From: Prevotellaceae bacterium
GTDB taxonomy: Bacteria; Bacteroidota; Bacteroidia; Bacteroidales; Bacteroidaceae
Assembly (NCBI GenBank): GCA_019420585.1
Contig: JAHZGX010000033.1
Span: 41,984-105,983, forward strand
Length of the DNA stretch: 64,000 nt
Direction: 5' to 3'
In this document: piece by piece, positions 8,866-17,871 of the stretch
Layout of the letters: each line of letters begins with the position of its first letter
How positions within the stretch are numbered: position 1 is the stretch's first letter
Notes under the pieces: model-generated
Seen by the model: only the letters and a program-made list of their open reading frames with translations
Databases searched by the model: none
Told to the model about the DNA's origin: nothing
Position numbers and translations under genes: made by a program

Positions 8866-10176
8866 ATGAGAGGACTTTTCACTGCATTGCTTCTGTCTGT
8901 ATGTTTTTCCGCTCCGGCTGTTGCCTACAGTTCCGCCATGGCAAATACCGTAAAGGGAGAATATGGCGGAAAGGCTGACAGCCTGGCTCAAGTGCTCATT
9001 GACCAGTTCATGTATAAGCAGAAAGGTACTTTCTGGTCCACTCCCCAAGATGTGGATAAAGCCAGCACCTATATATACTGGCAGCAGGCGCATGCCATGG
9101 ACGTGCTTGTGTATGCTTATGAGAGACATGCCGGAGATTCCGTATCCACGTTGGCCAGCCGTTACAAGAACTATATGAGGCTTTGGTACAACAACCGTGC
9201 CAACAACTATTCCAGTGGTACCACAGGCTTTGAGAATCCTTTTACGGATGATATGTGCTGGATTTGTCTCACACTTTTGCACATGACTGAGGCCACGAAA
9301 CTGGAAATGTATGCCACCACGGCACGCAGGCTGTTTGACAATACCATTATGAAAAGAGCAGTGGAGGACGAGACGGGACTCTGGCTGCCGTGGAACACCG
9401 ACCAGGGTTCTCGGGCAAATGCCTGTACGATAAGTCCTGCCTGCCTGATAGCAGCCAAATTGTATGAGAAGTACGGCGTGGAGAAATACCTGGAATATGC
9501 CACAAAGTTCTATGATTACATGCAGAAAAACATCGTCAAGAGTGACGGTCGCGTAGAAGAGCCACCACTTACCTATACCCAAGGAACCTTTGGCGAGGCG
9601 TGCAGGAAACTGTATCATCTTACTGGCCAGGCCACTTATAGGGTAAAGGCACAGCAGTATATAGAGTATGCCTTCACGAGCGATAGGTGTACCAATGGAA
9701 AGAATATTCTGAGAGATGAAGGTTCAAGCATGGATCAGAGCATATTCAAGGCAGTGCTTATCCCATACGCTGTGAACTATGTGCTGGATGAGAAGATGCT
9801 CCTGTCAAGCAGACTCAAGTTGTCCAGGTACATACAGCAGAATGCCAACACGCTTTGGAATGTGCTCGATAAGGAGTCTTATCCTGCCATGTATTGCCCG
9901 TATGATTGGACAAAGCCGTATGACAAAGCCCAAACGGCTTCCATGGGAGCCATGGCCAGCGGCGCCTCGCTGATGGAGAACTGTGCCAGGATGTGCATCG
10001 GACTCACCACGCCTGATGTCCCCGATGGAATTGACACGGCAGTGGAGACGAAGAAGGACGCACGTAGGGGCGTGTTTAATCTTCAGGGACAAAAGGTTGC
10101 AGGAGATGGTCGGCAGGTTGGGAAACTGCCCGCAGGCTTCTATGTCATCGATGGACGTAAGGAACTGGTAAGGTGA
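8866..10176 (+). CDS. Secreted GH76-like glycosidase (alpha-1,6-mannanase fold)
   Basis: Probable exported glycoside hydrolase with the helical barrel of family 76, whose characterised members cut alpha-1,6-mannan. The start at 8866 gives a clean signal peptide (residues 1-21, MRGLFTALLLSVCFSAPAVA plus Y); the longer frame begins inside mscL. Family signs are the adjacent acidic pair in PFTDDMCWICLTLLHM (GH76 enzymes use an Asp-Asp pair), LWLPWNTDQGSRANA and YTQGTFGEACRKLY. The C-terminus has RGVFNLQGQKV and LPAGFYVIDGRK, like the C-terminal domains of Bacteroidetes type 9 or surface-exported proteins. The next gene overlaps the stop by 4 nt. Substrate is uncertain. Confidence 0.75.
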   Translation: MRGLFTALLLSVCFSAPAVAYSSAMANTVKGEYGGKADSLAQVLIDQFMYKQKGTFWSTPQDVDKASTYIYWQQAHAMDVLVYAYERHAGDSVSTLASRYKNYMRLWYNNRANNYSSGTTGFENPFTDDMCWICLTLLHMTEATKLEMYATTARRLFDNTIMKRAVEDETGLWLPWNTDQGSRANACTISPACLIAAKLYEKYGVEKYLEYATKFYDYMQKNIVKSDGRVEEPPLTYTQGTFGEACRKLYHLTGQATYRVKAQQYIEYAFTSDRCTNGKNILRDEGSSMDQSIFKAVLIPYAVNYVLDEKMLLSSRLKLSRYIQQNANTLWNVLDKESYPAMYCPYDWTKPYDKAQTASMGAMASGASLMENCARMCIGLTTPDVPDGIDTAVETKKDARRGVFNLQGQKVAGDGRQVGKLPAGFYVIDGRKELVR

Positions 10177-11390
10177 AACGGACATTCATTTGGACATGCG
10201 CGCTCCTAATTGTCTCCCCGGTGATGGCCAGGGGGAGGCTTCCGAGGGTCTCGCTTCACAAGGCCGGGCTTTCGGAGGAGCGCCTGTGCAAGGCAGACTC
10301 AGCCATATCCGATGCTATTGCGCGCGGCGAGATACCTGGTGCCGTGCTCGGCATCGTGCGTCGGGGGCAGATGGCCTACTTGAAGGCCTATGGCAACCGG
10401 CAGGTATACCCCACTTTGGAACCCATGAGCACGGAGACCGTGTTTGATATGGCTTCGTGCAGCAAATCCATGTCCACGGCCATCTGTGTCATGAAACTTT
10501 GTGAAGACGGCCGTTTGCGTCTGACTGACCCCGTGGCTGACTATGTTCCGGGATTCCAGAATTGGATGGATACCAACGGGGAGACGGAGATTATCAGAAT
10601 CAAACACTTGCTCACGCATACCTCGGGACTCCCTGCATATGCCTCTGTGGATGCGTTGAGCAAGAAGTATGGCTCGCCCAACCCAAAAGCCCTGCTGGAG
10701 CACATCTGCCAGATGAAGCGTGGCTTCTGTCCGGGCACCGATTTCCGGTATAGTTGCCTAAATTATATCACGCTGCAGCATATTGTGCAGAACATTACAG
10801 GATTGTCGTTGCGCGAATATGCACAGGCAAATATTTTCAGGCCCTTGGGTATGAAGCATACAGACTATCTCCCCATTGGAGAAAACCTTGACCGATGGGG
10901 AAGTCTCATTGCTCCCACCACCCGCCAGGAAGACGGCAGTGTGCTGCGTGGACAGGTACATGATCCGCTGGCCAGGGTGATGAATGGAGGGGTAAGCGGA
11001 AATGCCGGCGTGTTCAGTTGTGCAGATGATATCGCCATCCTGTGTGCGGCACTTCAGAATGGTGGACGTTGGGGCAAGGCTCGCATCCTGTCCGAAGAAA
11101 GTGTGAAGGCCATGCGCTCAGTACCACAGTGGTGTCGTTCCATAGGACGCACCTACGGATGGGACGTGAGCAGTCCTTATGCTTCCTGCAATGGGGAACT
11201 GCTTTCCCCCGAGACCTATGGTCATACGGGTTACACCGGTACAAGCATCGTCATTGACCCGATGAATGACGTGAGCATCATCTTGCTGGTTAATGCTGTG
11301 CACCCTGTTGACGGCAAAAGTCGAATGGTCAGGCTGCGCTCCCTCATAAGCAACATTGTGGCTTCGGCTTTGACTGACAAGACGTGCTGA
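10173..11390 (+). CDS. Beta-lactamase-family serine hydrolase (class C/esterase type)
   Basis: Serine hydrolase of the PF00144 family (class C beta-lactamases, DD-peptidases and esterases). The 405-residue product has a signal peptide (about 1-20) and the catalytic SxxK motif in MASCSKSMST (Ser95, Lys98). The usual HTSGLP follows, the Y-x-N tyrosine is in FRYSCLNY, and the third motif is GHTGYTG. The start is GTG inside a GTGA overlap with the GH76-like gene, implying translational coupling. A role in resistance is not implied; many Bacteroidetes members are cell-wall or ester hydrolases. Confidence 0.85.
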   Translation: MKRTFIWTCALLIVSPVMARGRLPRVSLHKAGLSEERLCKADSAISDAIARGEIPGAVLGIVRRGQMAYLKAYGNRQVYPTLEPMSTETVFDMASCSKSMSTAICVMKLCEDGRLRLTDPVADYVPGFQNWMDTNGETEIIRIKHLLTHTSGLPAYASVDALSKKYGSPNPKALLEHICQMKRGFCPGTDFRYSCLNYITLQHIVQNITGLSLREYAQANIFRPLGMKHTDYLPIGENLDRWGSLIAPTTRQEDGSVLRGQVHDPLARVMNGGVSGNAGVFSCADDIAILCAALQNGGRWGKARILSEESVKAMRSVPQWCRSIGRTYGWDVSSPYASCNGELLSPETYGHTGYTGTSIVIDPMNDVSIILLVNAVHPVDGKSRMVRLRSLISNIVASALTDKTC

Positions 11391-11423
11391 GTGCCGCCCC
11401 GCCTCCAATTGGCAAGTATATGA

Positions 11424-11467
11424 AAGCGCATCCGCACTTCGGCTCTTTGCTGAAGCGCGGGTGCGTT
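11424..11467 (+). terminator. Terminator between the convergent serine hydrolase and metH genes
   Basis: A long stem of about 20 bp with G-U pairs closes the loop TCTTT. A T-run follows on the plus strand (GTTTTTAT). Its position between convergent stops at 11390 and 11495 suits bidirectional use. Confidence 0.75.
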
Positions 11468-11494
11468 TTTATCTAGTAGTCCCGATAGTGACGG

Positions 11495-14251
11495 TCAGAA
11501 AAGGTTCAATTTGTTTTCGCGAGCCTTTTCGATGGGTATTCTGTTGACCTGTGCGGAAGCCTGTGAGCGCAATTCTTCCTGCTGCTTCCTTAGGTCTGCA
11601 AGTGCTTCCTTGCTTAGCGCGGAATTCATGAAGCGGGCAGCCTGTAGGGCAGCCTGGCTGGCGTCTTTGGTCCAGATGACAGGTCCGTTGTAGGCCGGAG
11701 CAATCTTGAGTGCTGTGTGGAGCGGACTTGTAGTGGCTCCGCCCACCATGACCGGTACGCGCACGCCCGCCTCGTCAAGCGTGTGGGCCACCTTGACCAT
11801 CTCGGTGAGGCTGGGTGTTATCAGTCCGCTCAGCCCGATGATGTCGGGTTTGCATTCCAGAGCCTTTTCTAGCAGTACATTCTCCGGTACCATCACTCCA
11901 AGGTCGATGACCTCGAAACCGTTGCATGCCAGGACCACGCTGACGATGTTCTTGCCTATGTCATGCACGTCACCCTTCACCGTAGCCAGCAGTACGCGGC
12001 CGGCCGATTTCTGGTTACCGGTGCGCTGAGCCTCGATGTGTGGCTGCAGTATGGCCACTGCTTGTTTCATGGTGCGTGCCGTCTTTACCACTTGGGGCAA
12101 GAACATCTTGCCTTCGCCAAAGAGTTGCCCCACCGTGTTCATGCCTCTCATCAGGGGGCCTTCAATGATGTCCACGGCCTTAGGATATTTCTGCAAGGCC
12201 TCCGCCAAATCATCCTCCAGACCGTTGGATATACCCTTGCGCAGTTTCTCCTCTAGTCTTTCCTCCACACTCTTCTGACTATCCCGAATGGCAGAACATG
12301 CAGGGTTGTCCTTTGAGGCCGCAGTTTGCTCGGCAATCAGGGACGCCATCTCCACCAGTCGCTCGCTTGCCTGCGGTGACGGATGCAGGATGACCTCTTC
12401 AAGCACCTGCAGTTGAGTTGCGGGAATGTCATCATACATTATTTTGGCAGAAGGGTTTACGATTCCAAAATCCATACCCTTTTGCTGCGCGTGATACAGA
12501 AACACGGCATGCATGGCCTCGCGCACATAGTTGTTTCCGCGGAAGGAGAAACTCAGGTTGCTCACTCCCCCACTCACGTGTGTGCCCTGTAGGTGCCCAT
12601 GTATCCAGTCCGTGGCACGTATGAAGTCAAGTGCATAGGCATCATGTTCAGGCATGCCCGTGGCTATGGCCAGCACGTTGGGGTCAAAGATGATGTCTTC
12701 GGGGGACATGCCCACCTGGTCGACCAGCAGGCGATAAGCCCGTTCACATACCTGTATGCGCCGCTCATAGGTGTCGGCCTGCCCTTGTTCGTCGAATGCC
12801 ATGACCACCACAGCGGCTCCCAAAGCCTGCAACTCGCGGGCATGAGAGAGAAATGTTTCCTCGCCTTCTTTCAGGCTGATACTGTTGGCAATACATTTGC
12901 CCTGCATGCACTTCAGTCCTGCACAGATGACGTTCCAGTTGCTGCTGTCCACCATTACCGGCACACGGCAGATGTCGGGGTCGCTTGACAGGAGGTTCAG
13001 GAAGTGTGTCATTTCGTGTTCCGCATCCAAAAGTCCATCATCCATGTTCACATCTATGACCATGGCACCATCTTCCACTTGCCGCCGTGCAATGTCGAGC
13101 GCCTCCTCGTAAGCCCTTTCCTTTATCAGCCGGAGGAACTTGCGCGAGCCTGCCACGTTGCAGCGCTCGCCTACGTTTACGAAGAATCCGCCCTGGGAAT
13201 CTGTCTCTTCCTTTTGTCTAACCAAAGGCTCCAGTCCACTGAGTGACAACGAAGTATGTCCGCTGTGCTGTTCGTGTCCATGGGAAGTGTACTTGTCGGC
13301 CAGTGCACGCATGCCGGCAATGTGTTCGGGAGTGGTTCCGCAGCATCCGCCAATGACGTTCACCAACCTTTCTTCCAGGAAAGGAGTCATCTCCTCCACC
13401 ATCATCCGAGGTGTCTGGTCATATTCTCCAAGGCTGTTGGGCAATCCGGCGTTGGGGTGCACGGTGATGAAGCATGAGGCTTTTTCTGACAGGATGCGCA
13501 ACAGGGGCAGCATGTCCTGTGCTCCGAACGAGCAATTCAGCCCCACGCTGAGCGGATGGGCATGCGCCACACTCACGAGAAATCCCTCCAGAGTTTGGCC
13601 GCTCAGGGTACGTCCAGCACGGTCGTTTACCGTCACGCTCAGCATCAGGGGAACCCGTATGCCGGTGTGTTCTGCGGCCTTGCGAAAAGCATAGATGCCG
13701 GCTTTGGCGTTCAGCGTGTCAAATATCGTTTCCATGAGCACTGCGTCCACACCTGCATGCAGCAGGCTGACGAACTGCTCCAAGTAAGCATCGGCCAGTT
13801 CATCGAAAGTGATGCCGCGGAAAGCCGGGTCGCTGACGTCGGGACTCATGGAGCAAGTCTTGTTGGTGGGGCCCACGCTTGCCACCACAAAGCGTGGCCT
13901 CTCGGGCGTGGAGACCTCATCTGCAGCCTTCCGAGCCAGTTGCACGGCCGCCTCGTTGATTTCCTTGACCAGGTGCTCGCAATGATAATCAGCCAGCGAT
14001 ATGCGCTGGCTGCTGAATGTGTTGGTACAGATGATGTCTGCCCCGGCCTGCAGGTATCTCCTGTGTATGTCGGTGATGATGTCGGGGCGTGTCAGTGCAA
14101 GTATGTCATTGTTGCCCTGCATCTGCCCCTTGTAATCGGGAAAGAGTTCTCCCCTGAAGTCCTTCTCTTCCAATCCATAGGTCTGTATCATGGTGCCCAT
14201 GGCACCGTCCAGCACCAGCACCCTCTTCCCGATGGCTTCCTCTATGCTCAC
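11495..14251 (-). CDS. metH: Cobalamin-dependent methionine synthase lacking the activation domain
   Basis: Transfers a methyl group from methyltetrahydrofolate through cobalamin to homocysteine. Modules in order are: homocysteine-binding barrel (about 1-320; zinc cysteines in GLNCSFG and VIGGCCGTTPEH), pterin-binding barrel (about 355-615; FFVNVGERCNVAGSRKF) and B12 cap plus Rossmann domain (about 650-880) with DVHDIGKN, the DxHxxG motif that supplies the cobalt-ligating His. The protein stops at 918 residues, so the SAM-binding reactivation domain of the roughly 1,230-residue enterobacterial enzyme is absent. It starts 21 nt after smpB and is probably cotranscribed. No cobalamin riboswitch is evident upstream. 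Confidence 0.95.
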   Translation of the reverse strand: MSIEEAIGKRVLVLDGAMGTMIQTYGLEEKDFRGELFPDYKGQMQGNNDILALTRPDIITDIHRRYLQAGADIICTNTFSSQRISLADYHCEHLVKEINEAAVQLARKAADEVSTPERPRFVVASVGPTNKTCSMSPDVSDPAFRGITFDELADAYLEQFVSLLHAGVDAVLMETIFDTLNAKAGIYAFRKAAEHTGIRVPLMLSVTVNDRAGRTLSGQTLEGFLVSVAHAHPLSVGLNCSFGAQDMLPLLRILSEKASCFITVHPNAGLPNSLGEYDQTPRMMVEEMTPFLEERLVNVIGGCCGTTPEHIAGMRALADKYTSHGHEQHSGHTSLSLSGLEPLVRQKEETDSQGGFFVNVGERCNVAGSRKFLRLIKERAYEEALDIARRQVEDGAMVIDVNMDDGLLDAEHEMTHFLNLLSSDPDICRVPVMVDSSNWNVICAGLKCMQGKCIANSISLKEGEETFLSHARELQALGAAVVVMAFDEQGQADTYERRIQVCERAYRLLVDQVGMSPEDIIFDPNVLAIATGMPEHDAYALDFIRATDWIHGHLQGTHVSGGVSNLSFSFRGNNYVREAMHAVFLYHAQQKGMDFGIVNPSAKIMYDDIPATQLQVLEEVILHPSPQASERLVEMASLIAEQTAASKDNPACSAIRDSQKSVEERLEEKLRKGISNGLEDDLAEALQKYPKAVDIIEGPLMRGMNTVGQLFGEGKMFLPQVVKTARTMKQAVAILQPHIEAQRTGNQKSAGRVLLATVKGDVHDIGKNIVSVVLACNGFEVIDLGVMVPENVLLEKALECKPDIIGLSGLITPSLTEMVKVAHTLDEAGVRVPVMVGGATTSPLHTALKIAPAYNGPVIWTKDASQAALQAARFMNSALSKEALADLRKQQEELRSQASAQVNRIPIEKARENKLNLF

Positions 14252-14272
14252 GTTCTCCTCCCTGATTGGTTT

Positions 14273-14752
14273 TTAGTATGCCTTCTTGAACTGGCGGTCA
14301 ATCTCGCGCCTGTCCTGTTTCTCCTTCAGTGTCTCGCGCTTGTCATACTCTTTCTTGCCTCGTGCAATGTGCAGGTCCAGTTTTGCCAGCCCTCTCTCGT
14401 CAATGAAGAGCAAGGTGGGAATGATGCTGAATCCGGAATTCTTCACCTCCTGTTGTATCTTGCGTATTTCCTTGCGGTTGAGCAGGAGCTTTCGGTCTCT
14501 GCGCTCCACGTGGTTGTTGTATGACCCTTGTTCGTAATGGGCCACGTACATGTTCTTGACCCACATCTCGCCGTTGTTGACGTAGCAGAACGTGTCCACC
14601 AGACTTGCTTTGCCTGCCCTGATGCTCTTGATTTCGGTTCCGGTGAGTTGTATGCCCGCCGTGAACTTGTCCATGAGCAGGTAGTCATGCTCTGCCCGCT
14701 TGTTCTTTATGTTTATCTTCTCCCCTTTGTTGGGAATCAAAGTCTTGCTCAT
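14273..14752 (-). CDS. smpB: SsrA (tmRNA)-binding protein
   Basis: Partner of tmRNA in trans-translation, which frees stalled ribosomes. The 159 residues begun at 14752 match the family length. Motifs include IKNKRAEHDYLL, GIQLTGTEIKSIRAGKASL, NYNNHVE-like GSYNNHVERRDRKLLLN and the C-terminal basic KQDRREIDRQFKKAY tail that contacts the ribosome. A longer frame starts 33 nt upstream, but those residues are not part of the family. It heads a two-gene unit with metH. Confidence 0.96.
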   Translation of the reverse strand: MSKTLIPNKGEKINIKNKRAEHDYLLMDKFTAGIQLTGTEIKSIRAGKASLVDTFCYVNNGEMWVKNMYVAHYEQGSYNNHVERRDRKLLLNRKEIRKIQQEVKNSGFSIIPTLLFIDERGLAKLDLHIARGKKEYDKRETLKEKQDRREIDRQFKKAY

Positions 14753-14848
14753 CTGCAATCCGTAGTGTGAGGCCAGAAGCCTCAAGTGTTGTATATAATA
14801 ATGTGTAGTGTGCCGAAGTTCCGCCCACCGGCATATCCGGGATTGCTC

Positions 14849-15355
14849 TCACTCCTTGCTCACCTGCACAAAGTCGTCAATGTGCTCGTCGATGTAGTGG
14901 CAGATGGTGTCGGTCACCTCCTCCTCCATCTCCACGAAGGCATCGTCAAGGTCGTCAAATTCCGGGTACTGTTCAAACAGGGCCATGAATTCCTCGTCCG
15001 TGCACTCGGCTGTCAGTTCATCTGCATACTTCTCATAGAGTTTCCTGCCCTTGTATACCAGGTTGCTGAAGTCATGTGCCCCCCACAGCCTCATGGCTTT
15101 GGCAAAGGGGTTGAGAAAGATGAACGGGCCGTAGCCGTTGTGTATCAATTGCACGAAGCCGCCGTCCATCACCTCGCTGCGCAGGGTCACATAGGCCAGC
15201 ACGGTTATCTGGCTTCCGTTGAGCAGAGGCATGGTGTCGGCATTCAGTTGTCCTCCTATGGCCTCCATGATGCGGTCGTGAAACAGTGCCAGGAAGGCAT
15301 CCATGCCTTCGCCTGCCGCCCGCACGATATCCTGTTCGCTGACTGTTATCTGCAT
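14849..15355 (-). CDS. DUF4375 (DMP19-like) domain protein
   Basis: Uncharacterised cytoplasmic protein of 168 residues. The body, with VLAYVTLRSEVMDGGFVQLI, GPFIFLNPFAKAMRLWGA and YEKYADEL, resembles the DUF4375/DMP19 family, whose members include a Neisseria DNA-mimic protein. The C-terminal 60 residues are strongly acidic (EFDDLDDAFVEMEEEV). The start at 15355 is chosen because the upstream extension contains non-family residues and a probable promoter region. It is divergent from the NifU-like gene. Function cannot be stated. Confidence 0.75.
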   Translation of the reverse strand: MQITVSEQDIVRAAGEGMDAFLALFHDRIMEAIGGQLNADTMPLLNGSQITVLAYVTLRSEVMDGGFVQLIHNGYGPFIFLNPFAKAMRLWGAHDFSNLVYKGRKLYEKYADELTAECTDEEFMALFEQYPEFDDLDDAFVEMEEEVTDTICHYIDEHIDDFVQVSKE

Positions 15356-15458
15356 AAATCCTTTGGAATTGGTTGTTCCATCATCCTTTTTCTGTAGTGC
15401 AAAGGTACTAAAATATCCCGTAAAAAGGTCTGCGTACCAAAAAAAGCCGCTTTCGCCA

Positions 15459-15489
15459 TTGGACATATACCCAAATTTAATTACTTTTG
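15459..15489 (+). promoter_or_regulatory. Predicted Bacteroidetes-type promoter of the NifU-like/GGGtGRT operon
   Basis: TTGG (15459-15462), a 19-bp gap, then TACTTTTG (15482-15489), matching -33 TTTG / -7 TAnnTTTG apart from one base in the -33. It lies 63 nt before the start codon. Confidence 0.5.
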
Positions 15490-15552
15490 CATAGCATTTG
15501 CGTGGCATACCTTATGCAGCATACATTACTGTAAATCTAAATAATAAGAATT

Positions 15553-16254
15553 ATGGTTTATTCTAAAGAAGTTGAGAACATGTGTTGCGTGGCCAAAGGC
15601 CCCAAGCATGGACCGGCTCCCATCCCCGAAGAAGGCAAGTGGGTGCAGGCAAAGGAAATCAAGGACATCAGCGGATTCACACACGGTGTGGGTTGGTGCG
15701 CACCCCAGCAGGGCGCATGTAAGTTGACCCTGAACGTGAAGGAGGGAGTCATTGAGGAGTGTCTGGTGGAGACCATTGGCTGCTCCGGCATGACACACTC
15801 TGCTGCCATGGCTTCAGAGATTCTGCCCGGCAAGACCATCCTTGAGGCACTGAACACCGACCTGGTGTGCGATGCCATCAACACCGCCATGCGCGAACTC
15901 TTCCTGCAGATTGTATACGGACGTACGCAGAGCGCCTTCTCTGAGGGTGGCCTGATGGTGGGTGCCGGCCTGGAAGACCTGGGCAAGGGACTCATCAGCC
16001 AGACTGGAACTCTCTATGGAACACGCAAGGCCGGCACACGCTACCTGCAGCTGACCGAGGGCTACATCACCAAGATGTACCTTGATGCCGACGACCAGGC
16101 TTGCGGCTACGAGTTTGTGCACATGGGCAAGTTCATGGATGCCATCAAGAAGGGTGTTCCCGCCGATGAGGCTCTGAAGAGTGTGACCGGTACCTACGGA
16201 CGTACAAAGCCCGAGGACGGTGCCGTGAAGTGTATTGACCCACGTAAAGAATAA
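15553..16254 (+). CDS. NifU-like Fe-S scaffold-domain protein partnered with GGGtGRT
   Basis: Cytoplasmic protein of 233 residues whose N-terminal half resembles the NifU/IscU scaffold fold: GVGWCAPQQGACKLTLNV, then VETIGCSGMTHSAAMASEILPGK, then the long helix with LVCDAINTAMRELFLQ. Conserved cysteines at about 54, 60 and 81 are candidates for cluster binding. The C-terminal half (about 125-233) is specific to this subfamily. The gene is followed after 16 nt by the GGGtGRT gene, a pairing typical of Bacteroidetes and some Firmicutes. Codon use is highly regular, suggesting strong expression. The biological role is not known. Confidence 0.8.
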   Translation: MVYSKEVENMCCVAKGPKHGPAPIPEEGKWVQAKEIKDISGFTHGVGWCAPQQGACKLTLNVKEGVIEECLVETIGCSGMTHSAAMASEILPGKTILEALNTDLVCDAINTAMRELFLQIVYGRTQSAFSEGGLMVGAGLEDLGKGLISQTGTLYGTRKAGTRYLQLTEGYITKMYLDADDQACGYEFVHMGKFMDAIKKGVPADEALKSVTGTYGRTKPEDGAVKCIDPRKE

Positions 16255-16270
16255 TGAGGAGGACTGATAT

Positions 16271-17290
16271 ATGATTAGAGAAGTTAAGTTCGAGTCTCAG
16301 GACCGCCGCATCAAGCAGATTCTCGCTTGCTTGAACAAGCACGGCATCGCCTCTATTGAGGAGGCCAACCAAATCTGCGAGGCCGCAGGTCTGGATCCCT
16401 ATATCACATGCGAAGAAACGCAGATGATCTGCTTCGAGAATGCAAAGTGGGCCTACGTGGTGGGCACCGCCATTGCTCTGAAGGAGAAGGCTGAGGATGC
16501 CGTGAAGGCTGCCCAGTACATTGGTGAAGGCTTGCAGTCCTTCTGCATTCCCGGATCAGTGGCTGACGACCGCAAGGTAGGTCTCGGTCATGGCGAACTG
16601 GCTGCCCGCCTGCTTTCGCCCGAGACCAAGTGCTTCGCTTTCCTGGCAGGCCATGAGTCTTTCGCTGCTGCCGAGGGAGCCATCAAGATTGCCCAGATGG
16701 CCAACAAGTCAAGACCAGCCGACAAGCCCCTGCGCTGCATCCTGAACGGCCTGGGTAAGGACGCTGCCATGATTATCTCACGCATCAACGGCTTCACTTA
16801 CGTGCAGACCAAGTTTGACTACTTCACCGGCGAGTTGAAGGTAGTGAACACCACTCCTTATTCCAACGGCCCGCGTGCCGCTGTGAACTGCTATGGCGCC
16901 GACGACGTGCGCGAAGGCGTGGCTATCCTGTGGAAGGAGGACGTGGATGTGTCCATCACGGGTAACTCCACCAACCCCACACGATTCCAGCACCCCGTGG
17001 CAGGCACCTACAAGAAGGAGCGCCTTGCTGCCGGCAAGCCCTACTTCTCAGTGGCAAGCGGTGGTGGTACAGGCCGCACGCTGCATCCCGACAACATGGC
17101 TGCAGGTCCCGCCTCTTACGGCATGACCGACACCATGGGCCGCATGCACTCTGACGCTCAGTTCGCAGGCTCATCTTCTGTTCCCGCTCACGTGGAGATG
17201 ATGGGCTTCCTGGGCATGGGCAACAACCCCATGGTGGGCTGCTCTGTGGCTTGTGCCGTGAATGTTGACCTGGCTCTGAACAAGAAGTGA
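16271..17290 (+). CDS. GGGtGRT family protein
   Basis: A 339-residue conserved protein of unknown function, named for a C-terminal motif seen here as ASGGGTGRTLHPDNMAAG (about 261-278). Other conserved stretches are CEETQMICFENAKWAYVVGTA (split here as CEETQMICFENAKW then AYVVGTA), GIPGSV-like CIPGSVADDRKVGLGHGELAARLL, and the C-terminal MGNNPMVGCSVACAVNVDLAL. The glycine-rich loop suggests nucleotide or phosphate binding, which is inference. It is cotranscribed with the NifU-like gene; a strong terminator follows. Both genes look highly expressed from codon choice. Confidence 0.88.
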   Translation: MIREVKFESQDRRIKQILACLNKHGIASIEEANQICEAAGLDPYITCEETQMICFENAKWAYVVGTAIALKEKAEDAVKAAQYIGEGLQSFCIPGSVADDRKVGLGHGELAARLLSPETKCFAFLAGHESFAAAEGAIKIAQMANKSRPADKPLRCILNGLGKDAAMIISRINGFTYVQTKFDYFTGELKVVNTTPYSNGPRAAVNCYGADDVREGVAILWKEDVDVSITGNSTNPTRFQHPVAGTYKKERLAAGKPYFSVASGGGTGRTLHPDNMAAGPASYGMTDTMGRMHSDAQFAGSSSVPAHVEMMGFLGMGNNPMVGCSVACAVNVDLALNKK

Positions 17291-17325
17291 TTCCTGCCTG
17301 ACAGGTTTTACCGATAACGCATTTG

Positions 17326-17360
17326 CTCCCATGGCTGTATGCAGCCGTGGGAGTTTTTTT
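17326..17360 (+). terminator. Intrinsic terminator of the GGGtGRT gene
   Basis: CTCCCATGGCTG pairs with CAGCCGTGGGAG (one G-U), with a 4-nt loop and seven Ts directly after the stem. Confidence 0.9.
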
Positions 17361-17503
17361 GTGCTTCACTCTTTCTCCGTGGGTTCATTTGTGGAAAACC
17401 CGACGCTTGAAGATAAAATCAAGAAAATATCTGACGGTATAATGTGCGGTTGTACGGCGCATGAAAAGCCTCTTCAAGCGCATTGTTGTGCAAAATTAAA
17501 TTT

Positions 17504-17569
17504 CCAACTAGAAAAAAATATTTCTCCAACTGGGAAAAAATATTCCCCCAACTGGGCAGTTTTTTGTTT
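17504..17569. repeat. 22-bp-period array, family B copy 1
   Basis: Three units start at 17504, 17526 and 17548, exactly 22 bp apart. The unit reads CCAACTGGGAAAAAATATTC plus CC (first copy CCAACTAG...). CCA-AC-TGG is a short palindrome and the AT block GGAAAAAATATTCC is a second near-palindrome. Related arrays lie at 45370 and 63872. Confidence 0.75.
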
Positions 17570-17657
17570 TCTGTTGCACAATTCCCTTCATATAGACAGC
17601 ATCCTTAAAAAATCATTACGAAATTTGATGGTTGAACAACCTTCATTCTGGACAAGT

Positions 17658-17675
17658 GTGCTTAATATTAAGTAC
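17658..17675. repeat. 18-bp palindrome (GTGCTTAATATTAAG-AC), copy 1 of the dispersed element
   Basis: GTGCTTAATATTAAGTAC is palindromic except for one position. The following bases (CGGTTTACAAGTAG) also match the copy at 33647-33664, so it marks one end of a dispersed element that ends with the family A array. Confidence 0.7.
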
Positions 17676-17763
17676 GGTTTACAAGTAGAATATAATAAAA
17701 GTTTGCAAAAGTAGCGTTTTTGTTTGTTATCTGTTGCCTCCCGTACAGGCTTTCCTCCTCCCT

Positions 17764-17851
17764 CAAGTGACTTGATTGCTACCCTCAAGTGACTTGGTTG
17801 CCATCCCTAAGTGACTTGGTTGCCACCCCTAAATGACTTGGTAAATGCCAA
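17764..17851. repeat. 22-bp-period array, family A copy 1
   Basis: Four units start at 17764, 17786, 17808 and 17830, each 22 bp apart. The core is CAAGTGACTTG, an 11-bp palindrome around one G, followed by a spacer such as GTTGCCACCCC. The last two units start with T instead of C, and the last has AAATGACTTG. Confidence 0.8.
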
Positions 17852-17871
17852 GAGACAACCAATCAAGCACA

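Noticed and set aside
10173..11390. Acquired antibiotic-resistance beta-lactamase
   Set aside because: The motifs fit the broad PF00144 family, and the gene is coupled to a glycosidase gene with no mobile element nearby.
14252..14272. Cobalamin riboswitch upstream of metH
   Set aside because: Only 21 nt separate smpB and metH; no riboswitch can fit.
17764..17851. CRISPR array
   Set aside because: Units are 22 bp head to tail with no unique spacers of 26-40 bp, and no cas genes are present.
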